A program made the translations under genes and the position numbers. DNA of 64,000 bases from Nocardia mexicana NBRC 108244. GTDB lineage: Bacteria; Actinomycetota; Actinomycetes; Mycobacteriales; Mycobacteriaceae. Of the stretch, positions 24,873 through 33,529 are shown piece after piece. The stretch lies in NCBI RefSeq assembly GCF_001613165.1, contig NZ_BDBV01000033.1, positions 1 to 64,000 of the forward strand. Reading direction: 5' to 3'. Within the stretch, counting starts at the first letter, position 1, and the number at the start of each line of letters is the position of its first letter. The notes beneath the pieces were generated by a model that did no database searches, was not told the DNA's origin, and saw nothing but the letters and a program-made list of their open reading frames with translations.

Positions 24873-25140
24873 TGCACCCGGCAAACAAGCCACTGTCCCG
24901 CGCCAAGCTGCCCGCCGCCCGCCCACCATCGCAACGTGCTTCACATCTGTGGCGCTGCGGTGCCTCTCGTCCGTCGCGCAGCGGGGCCTCCCATCTGTCG
25001 CTCTGCCGGTCCCCACATCCGTCATTCCGGCATGCTTTCGGCCGGAATCTCCAGCTGCCGGAGGCGGATCCCGGCCGAGAGCACGCCGGAAATTCGGTTG
25101 GGCTGCGGTGGGATTCGGGATCGGGGGGAGGAGGTGTGCT
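24873..25140. other. 268-bp gap carrying an inverted pair of palindromic repeats
   Basis: No gene is supported here: the open frames that cross it continue into the SDR and MftF and lack their own starts. It holds short repeated Cys/Arg-coding-like sequence and the REP-like pair at 25024-25090. The GGAGGAGG of the SDR is at its end. Confidence 0.6.
25024..25090. repeat. Inverted pair of REP-like palindromes (mft cluster)
   Basis: Left copy 25024-25048 has arms ATTCCGGC / GGCCGGAAT around ATGCTTTC. The right copy (about 25069-25090) is in the opposite orientation, with TCCCGGCC and GCCGGGA-type arms. The same family recurs at 30453, 32003 and twice at 43852-43955. This fits short mobile or structural palindromes like REP/BIME elements; no REP-associated transposase is in the window. 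Confidence 0.65.
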
Positions 25141-25977
25141 GTGGCGCGACCTCGAAACGTGGTGAGCGGCAGCGGGCATCGGCGGGTTGCGGTGGTTACC
25201 GGTGCGGCGCGGGGTATCGGCGCCGCGACCGTGCTGGCGCTGGCCGACCGTGGGTGGTCGGTACTGGCCGTCGATGTGGCCGACGACGATGCGGTGCTGC
25301 CGTATCCGATGGGCACGAAACAGGAGCTGCTCGCGGTCGCCACCGAGGCGGGCGGGCGGGTCAACCGGGTGGGCGCGGTGCGGCCGTTCGTGGCCGACGT
25401 CCGCGATCCCGGGGCGCTGCGGGCGGCGGTGGCCGAGGCGGTGGACACCTGGGGCGGCCTGGATGCCGCCATCGGCGCCGCGGGCGTGATCGCGGGCGGG
25501 GTTCCGCTGTGGGACATGCCGATCGAGCAGGAGCGGGCGGTGATGGACGTCTGCCTCGGCGGGGTGGTCAACCTGGCCCGCGCGGCCGTTCCCGCGCTCT
25601 TGGAGCGTCCCGAGCCGCGGTCCGGCCGCTTCCTGGCCATCGCCTCGGCCGCCGCGACGAAGGGCCTGCCGATGCTGGCGGCCTACTGCGCCGCGAAAGC
25701 CGGTGTGGCGGGGCTGATTCGGGCCCTGGGCGCGGAGCTCGGCGGCACCGGCGTCACCGCGAACGCGGTCAGCCCCGGCTCCACCGACACCGCGATCCTG
25801 GACGAGACGGCTCGGATCTACGGCCTCCCGGACGCCGCGCGCTTCGGCGGTCAGCAGCCGGTGGGCCGCCTGCTGCAGCCTGCCGAGATCGCCGCGGTGC
25901 TGGCCTTTTTGGCCGGAGCCGACAACAGCGCGATGACCGGTGCGGTCATCCCGGTGGACGGCGGGCTGGCGCTGTGA
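25141..25977 (+). CDS. Mycofactocin-coupled SDR family oxidoreductase
   Basis: 278 residues. Rossmann motif TGAARGIGAATVLALADRG, then VDVADDDAVLPYPMGTKQELLAVA, an insertion near residues 45-65 typical of the mycofactocin-associated SDR classes that hold NAD(H) tightly and use mycofactocin as external acceptor. Catalytic S and YxxxK are in SAAATKGLPMLAAYCAAKAG. GTG 25141 has GGAGGAGG nearby. Its position inside the mft cluster, between mftE and mftF, supports the assignment. It overlaps mftF by 4 bp. Confidence 0.85.
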   Translation: MARPRNVVSGSGHRRVAVVTGAARGIGAATVLALADRGWSVLAVDVADDDAVLPYPMGTKQELLAVATEAGGRVNRVGAVRPFVADVRDPGALRAAVAEAVDTWGGLDAAIGAAGVIAGGVPLWDMPIEQERAVMDVCLGGVVNLARAAVPALLERPEPRSGRFLAIASAAATKGLPMLAAYCAAKAGVAGLIRALGAELGGTGVTANAVSPGSTDTAILDETARIYGLPDAARFGGQQPVGRLLQPAEIAAVLAFLAGADNSAMTGAVIPVDGGLAL

Positions 25978-27407
25978 CGGACGGGAAACGGACCGGGAGC
26001 GGCGACCCACCGGGCCCGAGTGCGCCGCTCCCCGAGGGCGTGCGGGTGACCCTGGATCCGGGCGTCCGCATGATCGAACCGCACCTGTGGTGGGGTGGTT
26101 CGCCCGCCCGCCTGCTACGGCTGACCCCGGCCGGATACGCTGCCTGGCAACAACTTCGGATCGCTCCCGTCCGGGGCGGCGCCGCGGCGGTATTGGCGCG
26201 GCGACTGACCGACTCGGGCTTCGCGCATCCCCGACCCCGTCCGAGGCGGTCGGCCGATCTCACCGTGGTCGTGCCGGTCCGGGATCGACCCGTGCCGCTG
26301 GCGCGGTGCCTGACCGCGCTCGGCGACCGCTATCCGGTGATCGTCGTGGACGACGGCTCGGCCGATCCCGCGAGCGTCGCCGCCGTGGCCGCACACCACG
26401 GGGCGACCCTGCTGCGGCACGACCGCAACCGCGGGCCCGCCGCGGCCCGCAATACCGCGCTGCGCCGGGTGCGGACCGAACTCGTCGCCTTCGTCGACAG
26501 CGACTGTGTGCCCGGCGGCGACTGGATCGCCCGGCTCGCAGGGCATTTCGACGATCCGCTGGTCGCCGCCGTCGCCCCGCGCATCACCGCCCTGGGCCCC
26601 GGCCCGTGCGGGCTGGATCTCGGTGACCGCGCGGCGCGGGTGGTCCCGAACACGCCGGTGGCATTCGTTCCCACCGCGGCACTGCTGGCCCGGCGCGGGG
26701 CACTGGTCGACATCGCCCGGCATACCGCGGTATTCGATCCCGGACTGCGGTTCGGTGAGGATGTCGACCTGGTGTGGCGGCTGCACGAGGCGGGCTGGCG
26801 GGTGCGCTACGACCCCGGCGCGGTGGTCGCGCACGAGGAACCGTCGTCGGTGGGCCGGGTGCTTGCCCGACGGTTCCGCTACGGGACGTCGGCCGCGCCG
26901 CTGGCCGAACGGCATCCGGATTCGCTGCCGCCGCTGGCGGTTCCGTTCTGGTCCGCGGCCACGGTGGTGGCCCTGCTCGGCGGGCGGCCGCTACCGGCGG
27001 CCGCCGCATTCACGGCATCCCTGCTGAGCAACGGTGCGACACTGCGTCGGCTGGGTGCACCGCCGCGGCAGGCAGTGCGATACGCGGTCGCGAGCCTCTG
27101 GCATACGGGGTTGGCGATCGGCCGCTACAGCACGAAATATTGTGGCCCGCTGCTGCTCGCGCTCGCCGTCACCGGCCGCGGGCCGCGAACCGGCCGCAGG
27201 CTCGCGATCGGTGCATTGCTGCTCGGTCCGGCCGTTGTCTCCGCCACCGATGGGCGGGTGCACAATCCGATGCGCGAGATCGCCGACGACATCGCCTACG
27301 GGTGCGGGGTGTGGGTCGGGTGCCTCCGGCATCGCACCGTCGTCCCGCTGCGTCCGCGACTGACCCTGGCCCGACGTTCCGGGCGCGAGGTATCCCCGAA
27401 AGACTGA
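25974..27407 (+). CDS. mftF: Mycofactocin glycosyltransferase MftF
   Basis: 477 residues. GT2-family transferase that adds glucose units to the redox core. After an N-terminal domain (PEGVRVTLDPGVRMIEPHLW, typical of MftF), the GT2 motifs are VVVPVRDRPVPL, VIVVDDGSADP, DSDCVPGG, and EDVDLVWRLHEAGW. Hydrophobic segments in the C-terminal third suggest membrane association. GTG 25974 overlaps the SDR stop; the frame open upstream to 24936 is not supported. Confidence 0.92.
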   Translation: MTDGKRTGSGDPPGPSAPLPEGVRVTLDPGVRMIEPHLWWGGSPARLLRLTPAGYAAWQQLRIAPVRGGAAAVLARRLTDSGFAHPRPRPRRSADLTVVVPVRDRPVPLARCLTALGDRYPVIVVDDGSADPASVAAVAAHHGATLLRHDRNRGPAAARNTALRRVRTELVAFVDSDCVPGGDWIARLAGHFDDPLVAAVAPRITALGPGPCGLDLGDRAARVVPNTPVAFVPTAALLARRGALVDIARHTAVFDPGLRFGEDVDLVWRLHEAGWRVRYDPGAVVAHEEPSSVGRVLARRFRYGTSAAPLAERHPDSLPPLAVPFWSAATVVALLGGRPLPAAAAFTASLLSNGATLRRLGAPPRQAVRYAVASLWHTGLAIGRYSTKYCGPLLLALAVTGRGPRTGRRLAIGALLLGPAVVSATDGRVHNPMREIADDIAYGCGVWVGCLRHRTVVPLRPRLTLARRSGREVSPKD

Positions 27408-27419
27408 CAAGGAGTTTCC

Positions 27420-28598
27420 ATGGCCGCGAGCTGGTTCGAGACCGTTGCCGAGGCGCAGCGGCGCGCCCGCAAACGCCTGCCGTCGTCGGTGTACAGCGCA
27501 CTGCTGGCCGGATCGGAGAAGGGTGTGACCTTGCGCGACAACGTCGACGCCTTCGACGAGATCGCGCTGGCTCCGCGCACGGCCGGGATGTCGGAGAAGC
27601 GTGACCTCGCGACAACCGTGCTGGGACAGCATATTTCGCTGCCGGTGCTGATATCGCCCACCGGCGTGCAGGCGGTGCACCCCGACGGCGAGGTGGCCGT
27701 GGCCCGCGCCGCCGCGGCCCGCGGCACGGCGATGGGCCTGAGCTCGTTCGCGAGCAAGCCGGTGGAGCAGGTGGTGGCGGCGAACGACAAGACGTTCTTC
27801 CAGATCTACTGGATCGGCGGCCGCGACGACGTGCTGCGCCGCCTGGAACGGGCCCGGGCGGCCGGGGTCGCGGGCCTGATCCTCACTTTGGACTGGTCGT
27901 TCTCCTACGGCCGGGACTGGGGGAGCCCCCACATTCCGGAGCGGTTGACCCCGCGTGAGGCCCTGCGGTTCGCCCCGCAGACCGTGCGCAAGCCGCGCTG
28001 GCTGCTGGCCTACCTGCGTTCGCGCGGCCTGCCGGACCTCACCGTGCCGAATATGGCGGAGGACGGCGACATTCCGACCTTCTTCGGCGCATATGGGCAG
28101 TGGATGAACTCGCCGAAACCCACCTGGGACGATGTGCGCTGGCTGCGGGACCAGTGGGACGGACCGCTGCTGGTGAAGGGCGTGATACGGGTGGACGAGG
28201 CGCGGCGCGCCGTGGATGCGGGCGTCGACGCGATCTCGGTGTCCAATCACGGCGGCAACAACCTCGACGGCACCCCCGCCACCATCCGCGCCCTGCCCGC
28301 CATCGCCGACGCGGTCGGCGGCCAGATCGAGGTGCTGCTCGACGGGGGCATCCGGCGCGGCAGCGATGTCGTGAAGGCGGTGGCCCTGGGCGCCCGCGCG
28401 GTGATGATCGGCCGCGCGTACCTGTGGGGGCTGGCGGCCGAAGGGCAGGCCGGGGTCGAGAACGTGCTCGACATCCTGCGCGGCAGCATCGATTCGACGC
28501 TGACGGCGTTGGGGCACAGCTCGATTCACGACCTCGGGCGCGGCGACGTGGTCTTACCCCCCGGCTTTCAACGCGCACTCGGCGCCGACTCACGCTGA
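27420..28598 (+). CDS. mftD: Mycofactocin dehydrogenase MftD (FMN-dependent alpha-hydroxy acid dehydrogenase family)
   Basis: 392 residues. FMN TIM-barrel oxidase that deaminates the AHDP core to pre-mycofactocin. Motifs: LPVLISPTGVQAVHPDGE, ILTLDWSFSYGRDWG, LLVKGVIRVDEARRAVDAGVD, SVSNHGGNNLDGTP (with catalytic His) and DGGIRRGSDVVKAVALGA. Upstream AAGGAG at good spacing. It follows mftF rather than sitting between mftC and mftE, a rearranged gene order. Confidence 0.9.
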   Translation: MAASWFETVAEAQRRARKRLPSSVYSALLAGSEKGVTLRDNVDAFDEIALAPRTAGMSEKRDLATTVLGQHISLPVLISPTGVQAVHPDGEVAVARAAAARGTAMGLSSFASKPVEQVVAANDKTFFQIYWIGGRDDVLRRLERARAAGVAGLILTLDWSFSYGRDWGSPHIPERLTPREALRFAPQTVRKPRWLLAYLRSRGLPDLTVPNMAEDGDIPTFFGAYGQWMNSPKPTWDDVRWLRDQWDGPLLVKGVIRVDEARRAVDAGVDAISVSNHGGNNLDGTPATIRALPAIADAVGGQIEVLLDGGIRRGSDVVKAVALGARAVMIGRAYLWGLAAEGQAGVENVLDILRGSIDSTLTALGHSSIHDLGRGDVVLPPGFQRALGADSR

Positions 28599-28608
28599 AG
28601 CCGCGGTC

Positions 28609-29559
28609 ATGTCCGCGCCCCGCGACAGGGTCGACGGGCCGCCCCTGCTGCCCGGATTCGGTGAGCCGCTGCGCTATACGGCGCGGGAAGCGGCGGCCGC
28701 CGTGGGCATCTCACTGCTGCAGGCCCGGCAGTACTGGCGGGCACTCGGCTACCCGCCGACCGTCGAGGATGCGGTGGCGTTCGGCGCGTCGGACGTGCAG
28801 TTGCTCCGCACGATCAGCGGCTATGTGTCCGAAGGCGTGATGACCGAGGCGGATACCCTGCGCCTGACCCGCGTCCTCACGCGGGCGATCGCGCATCTGG
28901 CGCATCTGCAGGTGGAGATCCTGGCCAGCCAGCAGGCGCGGGCGCGGGCCGGGGGTATCGACGTGGTGCATCAGATGAGGCAGCGGATGCCGGAGGTGCA
29001 GCGGGTCCTGGGCCAGATCTGGGTGCGCCAATTGGCCGGGGCCATACGCGGTTTCGAGGAGAGTGCCGAGCCCGGCCCGGTGGCCGTCGGATTCGCCGAT
29101 ATCGTCGATTTCACGGAACTGAGCCGCCGGCGCTCGGAGGGTGAGCTGACTCGCATCGTCGGCCGCTTCGAATTCCGGTCGACGCAGGTGATTTTCGAAT
29201 CCGGCGGCGGCGTGGTCAAGATGCTGGGCGACGAGGTGCTGTTCACCGCCGATGATCCCGCCGCCGTGGCGGATATCGCCACCCGGCTGATCGCCCAGTT
29301 CGGCGGGGACCCGGATATTCCCGGGCTGCGGGTCGGCGTGGCGTGGGGACCGGTGATCCGGTACCTGGGCGACATCTTCGGAAACACCGTCAATCTGGCC
29401 AGTCGCCTGACCGCGCTGGCCGAGCCCGGCACGGTGCTGGCGGCGCCCGCGGTGGCGGAGGCGCTGGCCTCGTATTCCGGGTTCCGCCTGATTCCGCTGC
29501 CGGACACCGAGATTCGCGGCATCGGAACGGTGCGGCCGACGCAAGTGGTTCGATACTGA
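28609..29559 (+). CDS. Class III adenylate/guanylate cyclase with N-terminal helix-turn-helix-like domain
   Basis: 316 residues. The N-terminal part (YTAREAAAAVGISLLQARQYWRALGYP) looks like a MerR-type helix-turn-helix. The C-terminal half is a class III cyclase domain with the two metal aspartates (FADIVDFT and KMLGDE), substrate-binding Lys in VVKMLGD and the Asn/Arg transition-state pair in GNTVNLASRLT, so it appears catalytically intact. Similar mycobacterial proteins respond to pH or lipids. It starts 10 bp after mftD. Its link to mycofactocin is undescribed as far as I know. Confidence 0.8.
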   Translation: MSAPRDRVDGPPLLPGFGEPLRYTAREAAAAVGISLLQARQYWRALGYPPTVEDAVAFGASDVQLLRTISGYVSEGVMTEADTLRLTRVLTRAIAHLAHLQVEILASQQARARAGGIDVVHQMRQRMPEVQRVLGQIWVRQLAGAIRGFEESAEPGPVAVGFADIVDFTELSRRRSEGELTRIVGRFEFRSTQVIFESGGGVVKMLGDEVLFTADDPAAVADIATRLIAQFGGDPDIPGLRVGVAWGPVIRYLGDIFGNTVNLASRLTALAEPGTVLAAPAVAEALASYSGFRLIPLPDTEIRGIGTVRPTQVVRY

Positions 29560-29571
29560 GACGAGGCGCGA

Positions 29572-30432
29572 ATGGTCGAGTTCTTTCTGTTTCTGCCCCA
29601 GGTGCGGATGCCGGTGGCCGATATCGTCGAGCGCGCGCAGGCGGCGGAGGCGGTCGGCTTCGACGGCATCGCGTTCATCGATCACCTGCAGGCGCCCGGC
29701 GCGGAACGCCAGCCCCTCTGGGAGGCGATGACCGTCGCGAGCTGGGTCGCGGCCCGGACGAACCGCCTGCGAATCGGCCACCTGGTGCTGTGCGACGCCT
29801 TCCGGCATCCCGCGGTGCTCGCGAAACAGGCTGTGACACTGCAGGAGGCGTCCGGCGGCCGGTTCGAACTGGGCCTCGGGTCGGGCTCGGTCCCTCGGGA
29901 GCTGGTCAGGTTCGGTGTGACCGAGGAGCGCGCGGCCGCGCGGCAGGACCGGCTCGGGCAGACACTGCGAGCGCTCGCCCGATACTGGAATCCGGACGAC
30001 GCCGATGCTCTCGTGCCGCAACCGAGTACACCGATACCGCTGGTCATCGGTGGTGTCGGCCCGACGACGCTGGAGCTCGTCCGCGAGCACGCGACCTGGT
30101 GGAATCTCCCGGCCACGGAGGTCGCCCGTCTCCCGGAGTTGTCGCCGTCCACCGGCGGGGCTCGCGTCTCTGTCCAGCAGATGGTCGGTTTCGTCGGATC
30201 CGGCAGGTCGGCGGTGGAGGTGCGTGAGCGCAGCCTGCGCCGCTTCGGCTATCTCGGCGACGGTCTGCGCTGCGGGGATGCGGAGGAACTGATCGGGCAT
30301 TTCACCGGCCTGGCCCGCCTCGGCGTGGAGCGTTTCTACGTCTGGTTCGCCGATTTCGCCCCGCCCACCACACTTGCCGAGTTCGGCGAGTCGGTAGTGC
30401 GAACGATGACAGAGCCGCCTGGCATGCACTGA
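29572..30432 (+). CDS. LLM-class flavin-dependent oxidoreductase
   Basis: 286 residues. Luciferase-like TIM barrel: FFLFLPQVRMPVADIVERAQAAEAVGFDGI, then TNRLRIGHLVL and ASGGRFELGLGSGSVPRE. The cofactor could be F420 or FMN; the sequence does not decide it. It begins 12 bp after the cyclase and is the last gene of the mft run. A REP-like palindrome lies just after the stop. Confidence 0.8.
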   Translation: MVEFFLFLPQVRMPVADIVERAQAAEAVGFDGIAFIDHLQAPGAERQPLWEAMTVASWVAARTNRLRIGHLVLCDAFRHPAVLAKQAVTLQEASGGRFELGLGSGSVPRELVRFGVTEERAAARQDRLGQTLRALARYWNPDDADALVPQPSTPIPLVIGGVGPTTLELVREHATWWNLPATEVARLPELSPSTGGARVSVQQMVGFVGSGRSAVEVRERSLRRFGYLGDGLRCGDAEELIGHFTGLARLGVERFYVWFADFAPPTTLAEFGESVVRTMTEPPGMH

Positions 30433-30452
30433 CTCCCTCACTCCTGCACCGA

Positions 30453-30477
30453 TTTCCGGCGCGCTTCCGGCCGGAAG
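30453..30477. repeat. Single REP-like palindrome
   Basis: Arms TTCCGGC / GCCGGAA around GCGCTTCCG, in the 136-bp gap between the LLM gene stop (30432) and the amidohydrolase (convergent). Same family as at 25024 and 43852. It could act as a bidirectional terminator. Confidence 0.5.
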
Positions 30478-30568
30478 CCACTGGGCCTGTCTCGGCAATG
30501 CGGCGATGTGTCCCGGCGAGCGCCCGTCAGCATGACAAGGGTGGCTACCTCGCGACGTTGCCGGCGAA

Positions 30569-31975
30569 TCAGGCGAGGTATGTGGCATTCCCATCCACGA
30601 AGGTGGCGGCTATCAGATCTGCCGGGGGAGTGGTGAGGACCTCGTTCGGGGGTGGGTGCAGCAAGGTGAGGTCGGCGGGTGCGCCGGGCTCGATAGCGCG
30701 GCGGTGTGCCGGGAGTTGCGGCTCGCCGCTGAACAGCGCGACGGCAGTGGTGAGCGAAACGGATTCGGGCCCAGGCGAATCGGTGGTCCGGTGCACCGCC
30801 GCCCGGACCACTCCCCAGGGATCGGCGTCGCCGAACGGGGCGTCGGTTCCCGCGGCCACACCGACGCCTCCGGCGAGCAGCGACCGTAGCCGCCACAGGT
30901 CGGGCTGCTCATCGGCGGGGACCTCGCGCGCGTACTGATCGGCGCGCTCCACCGGGAAGTGCGGCTGCGTGATCACCGGCACCCCGTGCTCGCGCAGCCA
31001 CGGTATCGAGTCGGCCGGGATGATCGCACCGTGCTCGATGCGGTCGCCGCGCCGCACTCCCGCGGCGTCGAGGGCGGCCATGGTCAGGATCAGCTGGACC
31101 CGGGTAACGCAATGCACCGCAACCGATCTGCCCGCCGCGTGGGTGCTCTGTACGGCCGCGATGAATTCGTCGAGTGGCGGCAGCGCAGTGTCGTCGAGCA
31201 GGAACTTGGTGGGGCCCAGCGTGAATCGAGGCGTGCGCGGATCGGTGCGCCCCGGCGGGGCCATGCAGTGCACCCGCTGCAGAATGAGCCCGTCGGCGAG
31301 CCAGTCGGCGTACCGATCGATGTCCGATTGGCTCAATCCCGGTGTCGCATCGGTGAATCCGGTGATACCCAGCGCGGCCGCCGCGGCGCTCACCTGTGCC
31401 GGATCGGGTGCCGTACCGCCCACGTGCTCGGCCAGCCAGGAATCCATCCGCCACAGCCGCCCGGTGGCGCGCCCGTCCGCATCCCGTTCGACTCCGGGGA
31501 GGGGGCAGCGGTCCACATCCAGCATTTCGCACGCCCGGGAATTGAGAATCCACAGCGCCCCGGAGCGATGCTGGATCCGTACCGGACGATCGCGCAGTAT
31601 TCGGTCCAGCGTCCGCCGGTCGAGTACCCCGGCAGTGTTGTCATCGAGCATCCCAGTCATGCCGTCGTGGTAGCCGACTCCACGAATCCACGCTCCTGCG
31701 GGCAAGTCCCGGTCGGCTTGCCGCAGCCGCTCGGTCAGCTGCTCCCCTGTCCGGACCGGGGGAGCATCGAGCCGGATCGATTCCGCGAGCGCCGCCGTGG
31801 CACGCAGATGCGTGTGATGATCGTGCAACCCGGGGATCAACCACCCACCGCCCGCATCGATCTCGTCCTCACCCACCTTGGCGCGCAGGCCGCGCCCACA
31901 CTCGGCAATGCGCTCACCTACCCACCGCACGTCGGTGTCCGCCCTCCCGAAGACCTCCGCGTTCCGTATCAGCAA
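30569..31975 (-). CDS. Amidohydrolase (YtcJ-like/amidohydrolase 3)
   Basis: 468 residues. A composite beta-sandwich plus TIM barrel with intact metal motif PGLHDHHTHLRA (HxH near residue 56), GDRIEHGAIIP and GTDAPFGDADPWGVV with the final Asp. YtcJ-type enzymes hydrolyse amide or carbamate bonds of unknown natural substrates. The start of the gene abuts the tandem-repeat block at 32003-32200, so its own promoter region is replaced by repeats. Confidence 0.85.
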   Translation of the reverse strand: MLIRNAEVFGRADTDVRWVGERIAECGRGLRAKVGEDEIDAGGGWLIPGLHDHHTHLRATAALAESIRLDAPPVRTGEQLTERLRQADRDLPAGAWIRGVGYHDGMTGMLDDNTAGVLDRRTLDRILRDRPVRIQHRSGALWILNSRACEMLDVDRCPLPGVERDADGRATGRLWRMDSWLAEHVGGTAPDPAQVSAAAAALGITGFTDATPGLSQSDIDRYADWLADGLILQRVHCMAPPGRTDPRTPRFTLGPTKFLLDDTALPPLDEFIAAVQSTHAAGRSVAVHCVTRVQLILTMAALDAAGVRRGDRIEHGAIIPADSIPWLREHGVPVITQPHFPVERADQYAREVPADEQPDLWRLRSLLAGGVGVAAGTDAPFGDADPWGVVRAAVHRTTDSPGPESVSLTTAVALFSGEPQLPAHRRAIEPGAPADLTLLHPPPNEVLTTPPADLIAATFVDGNATYLA

Positions 31976-32002
31976 CGCCGGTCACCGCCCAGCGCTGACG
32001 TG

Positions 32003-32028
32003 GATCCCGGCCAAAAGCGTGCCGGGAA
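32003..32028. repeat. REP-like palindrome at the head of the 27-bp tandem repeats
   Basis: Arms TCCCGGC / GCCGGGAA around CAAAAGCGT. The tandem units that follow contain GTGCCGGGAA, one arm of this palindrome, so the repeats seem to have been seeded from it. Confidence 0.6.
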
Positions 32029-32200
32029 AATGATGGGCCGGGATGCGTGCCGGGAAAGTGGTGGGCCGGGTGCGTGCCGGGAAAGTGGTGGGCCGGGTGC
32101 GTGCCGGGAAGGTGGTGGGCCGGGTGCGTGCCGGGAAGGTGGTGAGCCGGGTGTGTGCCGGGAAGGTGGTGGGCCGGATGCGAACCGGGAAGGTCGGGCG
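32019..32200. repeat. 27-bp tandem repeat array, about 6.7 copies
   Basis: Units start at 32019 (28 bp), 32047, 32074, 32101, 32128, 32155 and 32182 (partial), core GTGCCGGGAAGGTGGTGGGC. Copies 2 and 3 are identical; others differ by one to three bases. The array fills the gap between two minus-strand genes (CoA-transferase stop at 32202, amidohydrolase start 31975). It is not a CRISPR: units abut without spacers. It is a multiple of three and open in some frames, but no codon bias supports coding. Confidence 0.8.
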
Positions 32201-32201
32201 G

Positions 32202-33452
32202 TCATCGGGGGCCGCGCCTGGACGAGGCCGGTCGCAACGGAACCGGCTGGGGGAATACCTGTTGCGTGCGGCCGAGGTGGTCGCAGGTGACGAACCAGGT
32301 GTCGGGGTCGTGGCGGAAGACTCGGTGCGGTCCGTGTGAGAGGGCGGGTGCGGTCGCGAAGGCGGCCGCCGTATCACGCATCGACAGGTCCAGCAGCAGG
32401 CCGCCGCCCGCTTCGATTGCCGCGGCGGCGGCCAGGGCCGCGCACATTCCGGACAGCGGATCGGCGATGGCGTCGGCGCAGAAGACCGGTTCGCCCCGGT
32501 GATAGCCGACCAGTCCGCCCGCCACGGCGGCGTCGTCCCCGAACGCGACGCGCATGGGGTGCCTTCGGCCGTAACCGGTGATGCTCAACCACACCTGCCC
32601 GGGCCGGTGCGGGCGATCGTCGAGTCCCAGACCGAGCTGGTTCAGTGCCCTCGGCCGGGATGCCTCGAGGACGATGTCGGCCGCGTCGATCATTGCCCCC
32701 AGCTCGCGGCGGCCCTCGTCGGTGCGGAAGTCGACCGATACGAATTCGTGTCCGGCGTGCAGATAGTCGAAGAAATCCGGTACGGCGCGCGCCGCATCGG
32801 GCCGATGAACGCTCTCCACCTTGACTATTCGGGCCCCGGCCCGCCCCAGCAACTGCGCGCACAGCGGCCCCGCCCACAGCGACGACAGATCCACCACCAC
32901 GCAGTCACCGAGGCCGCGTCCCGCCACCGGGTCGGCGATTCGTTCACTGCGCCAGGGCATCCCACGGCGCGGGCTGGTCGGCAGCGCGGCGGCCGGAACC
33001 CCCAGCAGCTGGGCGCGATCGGCCAGCTCCGCCGCCGGCCACCGTGCAGTCGCCGCCTCGAGCAGCGCCCACGGATCGCCGCCGCCCGCATCACCGGTGA
33101 TGGCGGGCACGGCCTCCCTATCCTCGACCCGGCTCAGCGTCACAGCACACCAGCCGTCCACGCTCCGCAGCAGCCGACTGCTCCCACCCACGGACCGCTG
33201 GCCCCGACGCCCTCGCCGCTCGCCGGCTGTGTGCTGGTCGCCGTCCGTGCGGCGGGACAACACCTCGGCAGCATCCGGATCGACGCGTGCACCGATCCGC
33301 TCGGTCACGGCACCGAACTCCCGTGCGACCTCGGTCAACAGACCGAACGCGGGCGCGGGCGACAAGACGGGCGGGCCGTCCGCGAACCCGGTGATTTCCA
33401 TGGCACCGGACGCGGCCCACCCTAGCGCGGCGCAACGGTTCTCTGATTCCAT
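32202..33452 (-). CDS. CoA-transferase family III (CaiB/BaiF) protein
   Basis: 416 residues from ATG 33452. Family III transferases move CoA between carboxylates through a mixed anhydride on a conserved Asp. Visible: an N-terminal half-domain without the full motif, then GDCVVVDLSSLWAGPLCAQLLGRAGARIVKVES and the substrate segment FVSVDFRTDEGRRELGAMID. The catalytic Asp position is unclear by eye. The N-terminal 150 residues look divergent. The longer open frame to 33533 overlaps the HNH gene and has no ribosome site. Confidence 0.75.
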   Translation of the reverse strand: MESENRCAALGWAASGAMEITGFADGPPVLSPAPAFGLLTEVAREFGAVTERIGARVDPDAAEVLSRRTDGDQHTAGERRGRRGQRSVGGSSRLLRSVDGWCAVTLSRVEDREAVPAITGDAGGGDPWALLEAATARWPAAELADRAQLLGVPAAALPTSPRRGMPWRSERIADPVAGRGLGDCVVVDLSSLWAGPLCAQLLGRAGARIVKVESVHRPDAARAVPDFFDYLHAGHEFVSVDFRTDEGRRELGAMIDAADIVLEASRPRALNQLGLGLDDRPHRPGQVWLSITGYGRRHPMRVAFGDDAAVAGGLVGYHRGEPVFCADAIADPLSGMCAALAAAAAIEAGGGLLLDLSMRDTAAAFATAPALSHGPHRVFRHDPDTWFVTCDHLGRTQQVFPQPVPLRPASSRRGPR

Positions 33453-33529
33453 TGGGGCACAGAGAGTTCCAAGCGATCGCAGCCATCCCCGCGTAATGCC
33501 TGCGGCACAGTCGTTCCCGCCTCGCCCAC

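Noticed and set aside
24936..27407. 823-residue MftF with long N-terminal extension
   Set aside because: MftF proteins are about 470 residues; the GTG at 25974 overlaps the SDR stop, and the upstream part is the SDR shadow and the repeat gap.
32019..32200. CRISPR array
   Set aside because: Units abut directly, are 27 bp with no variable spacers, and there are no cas genes.
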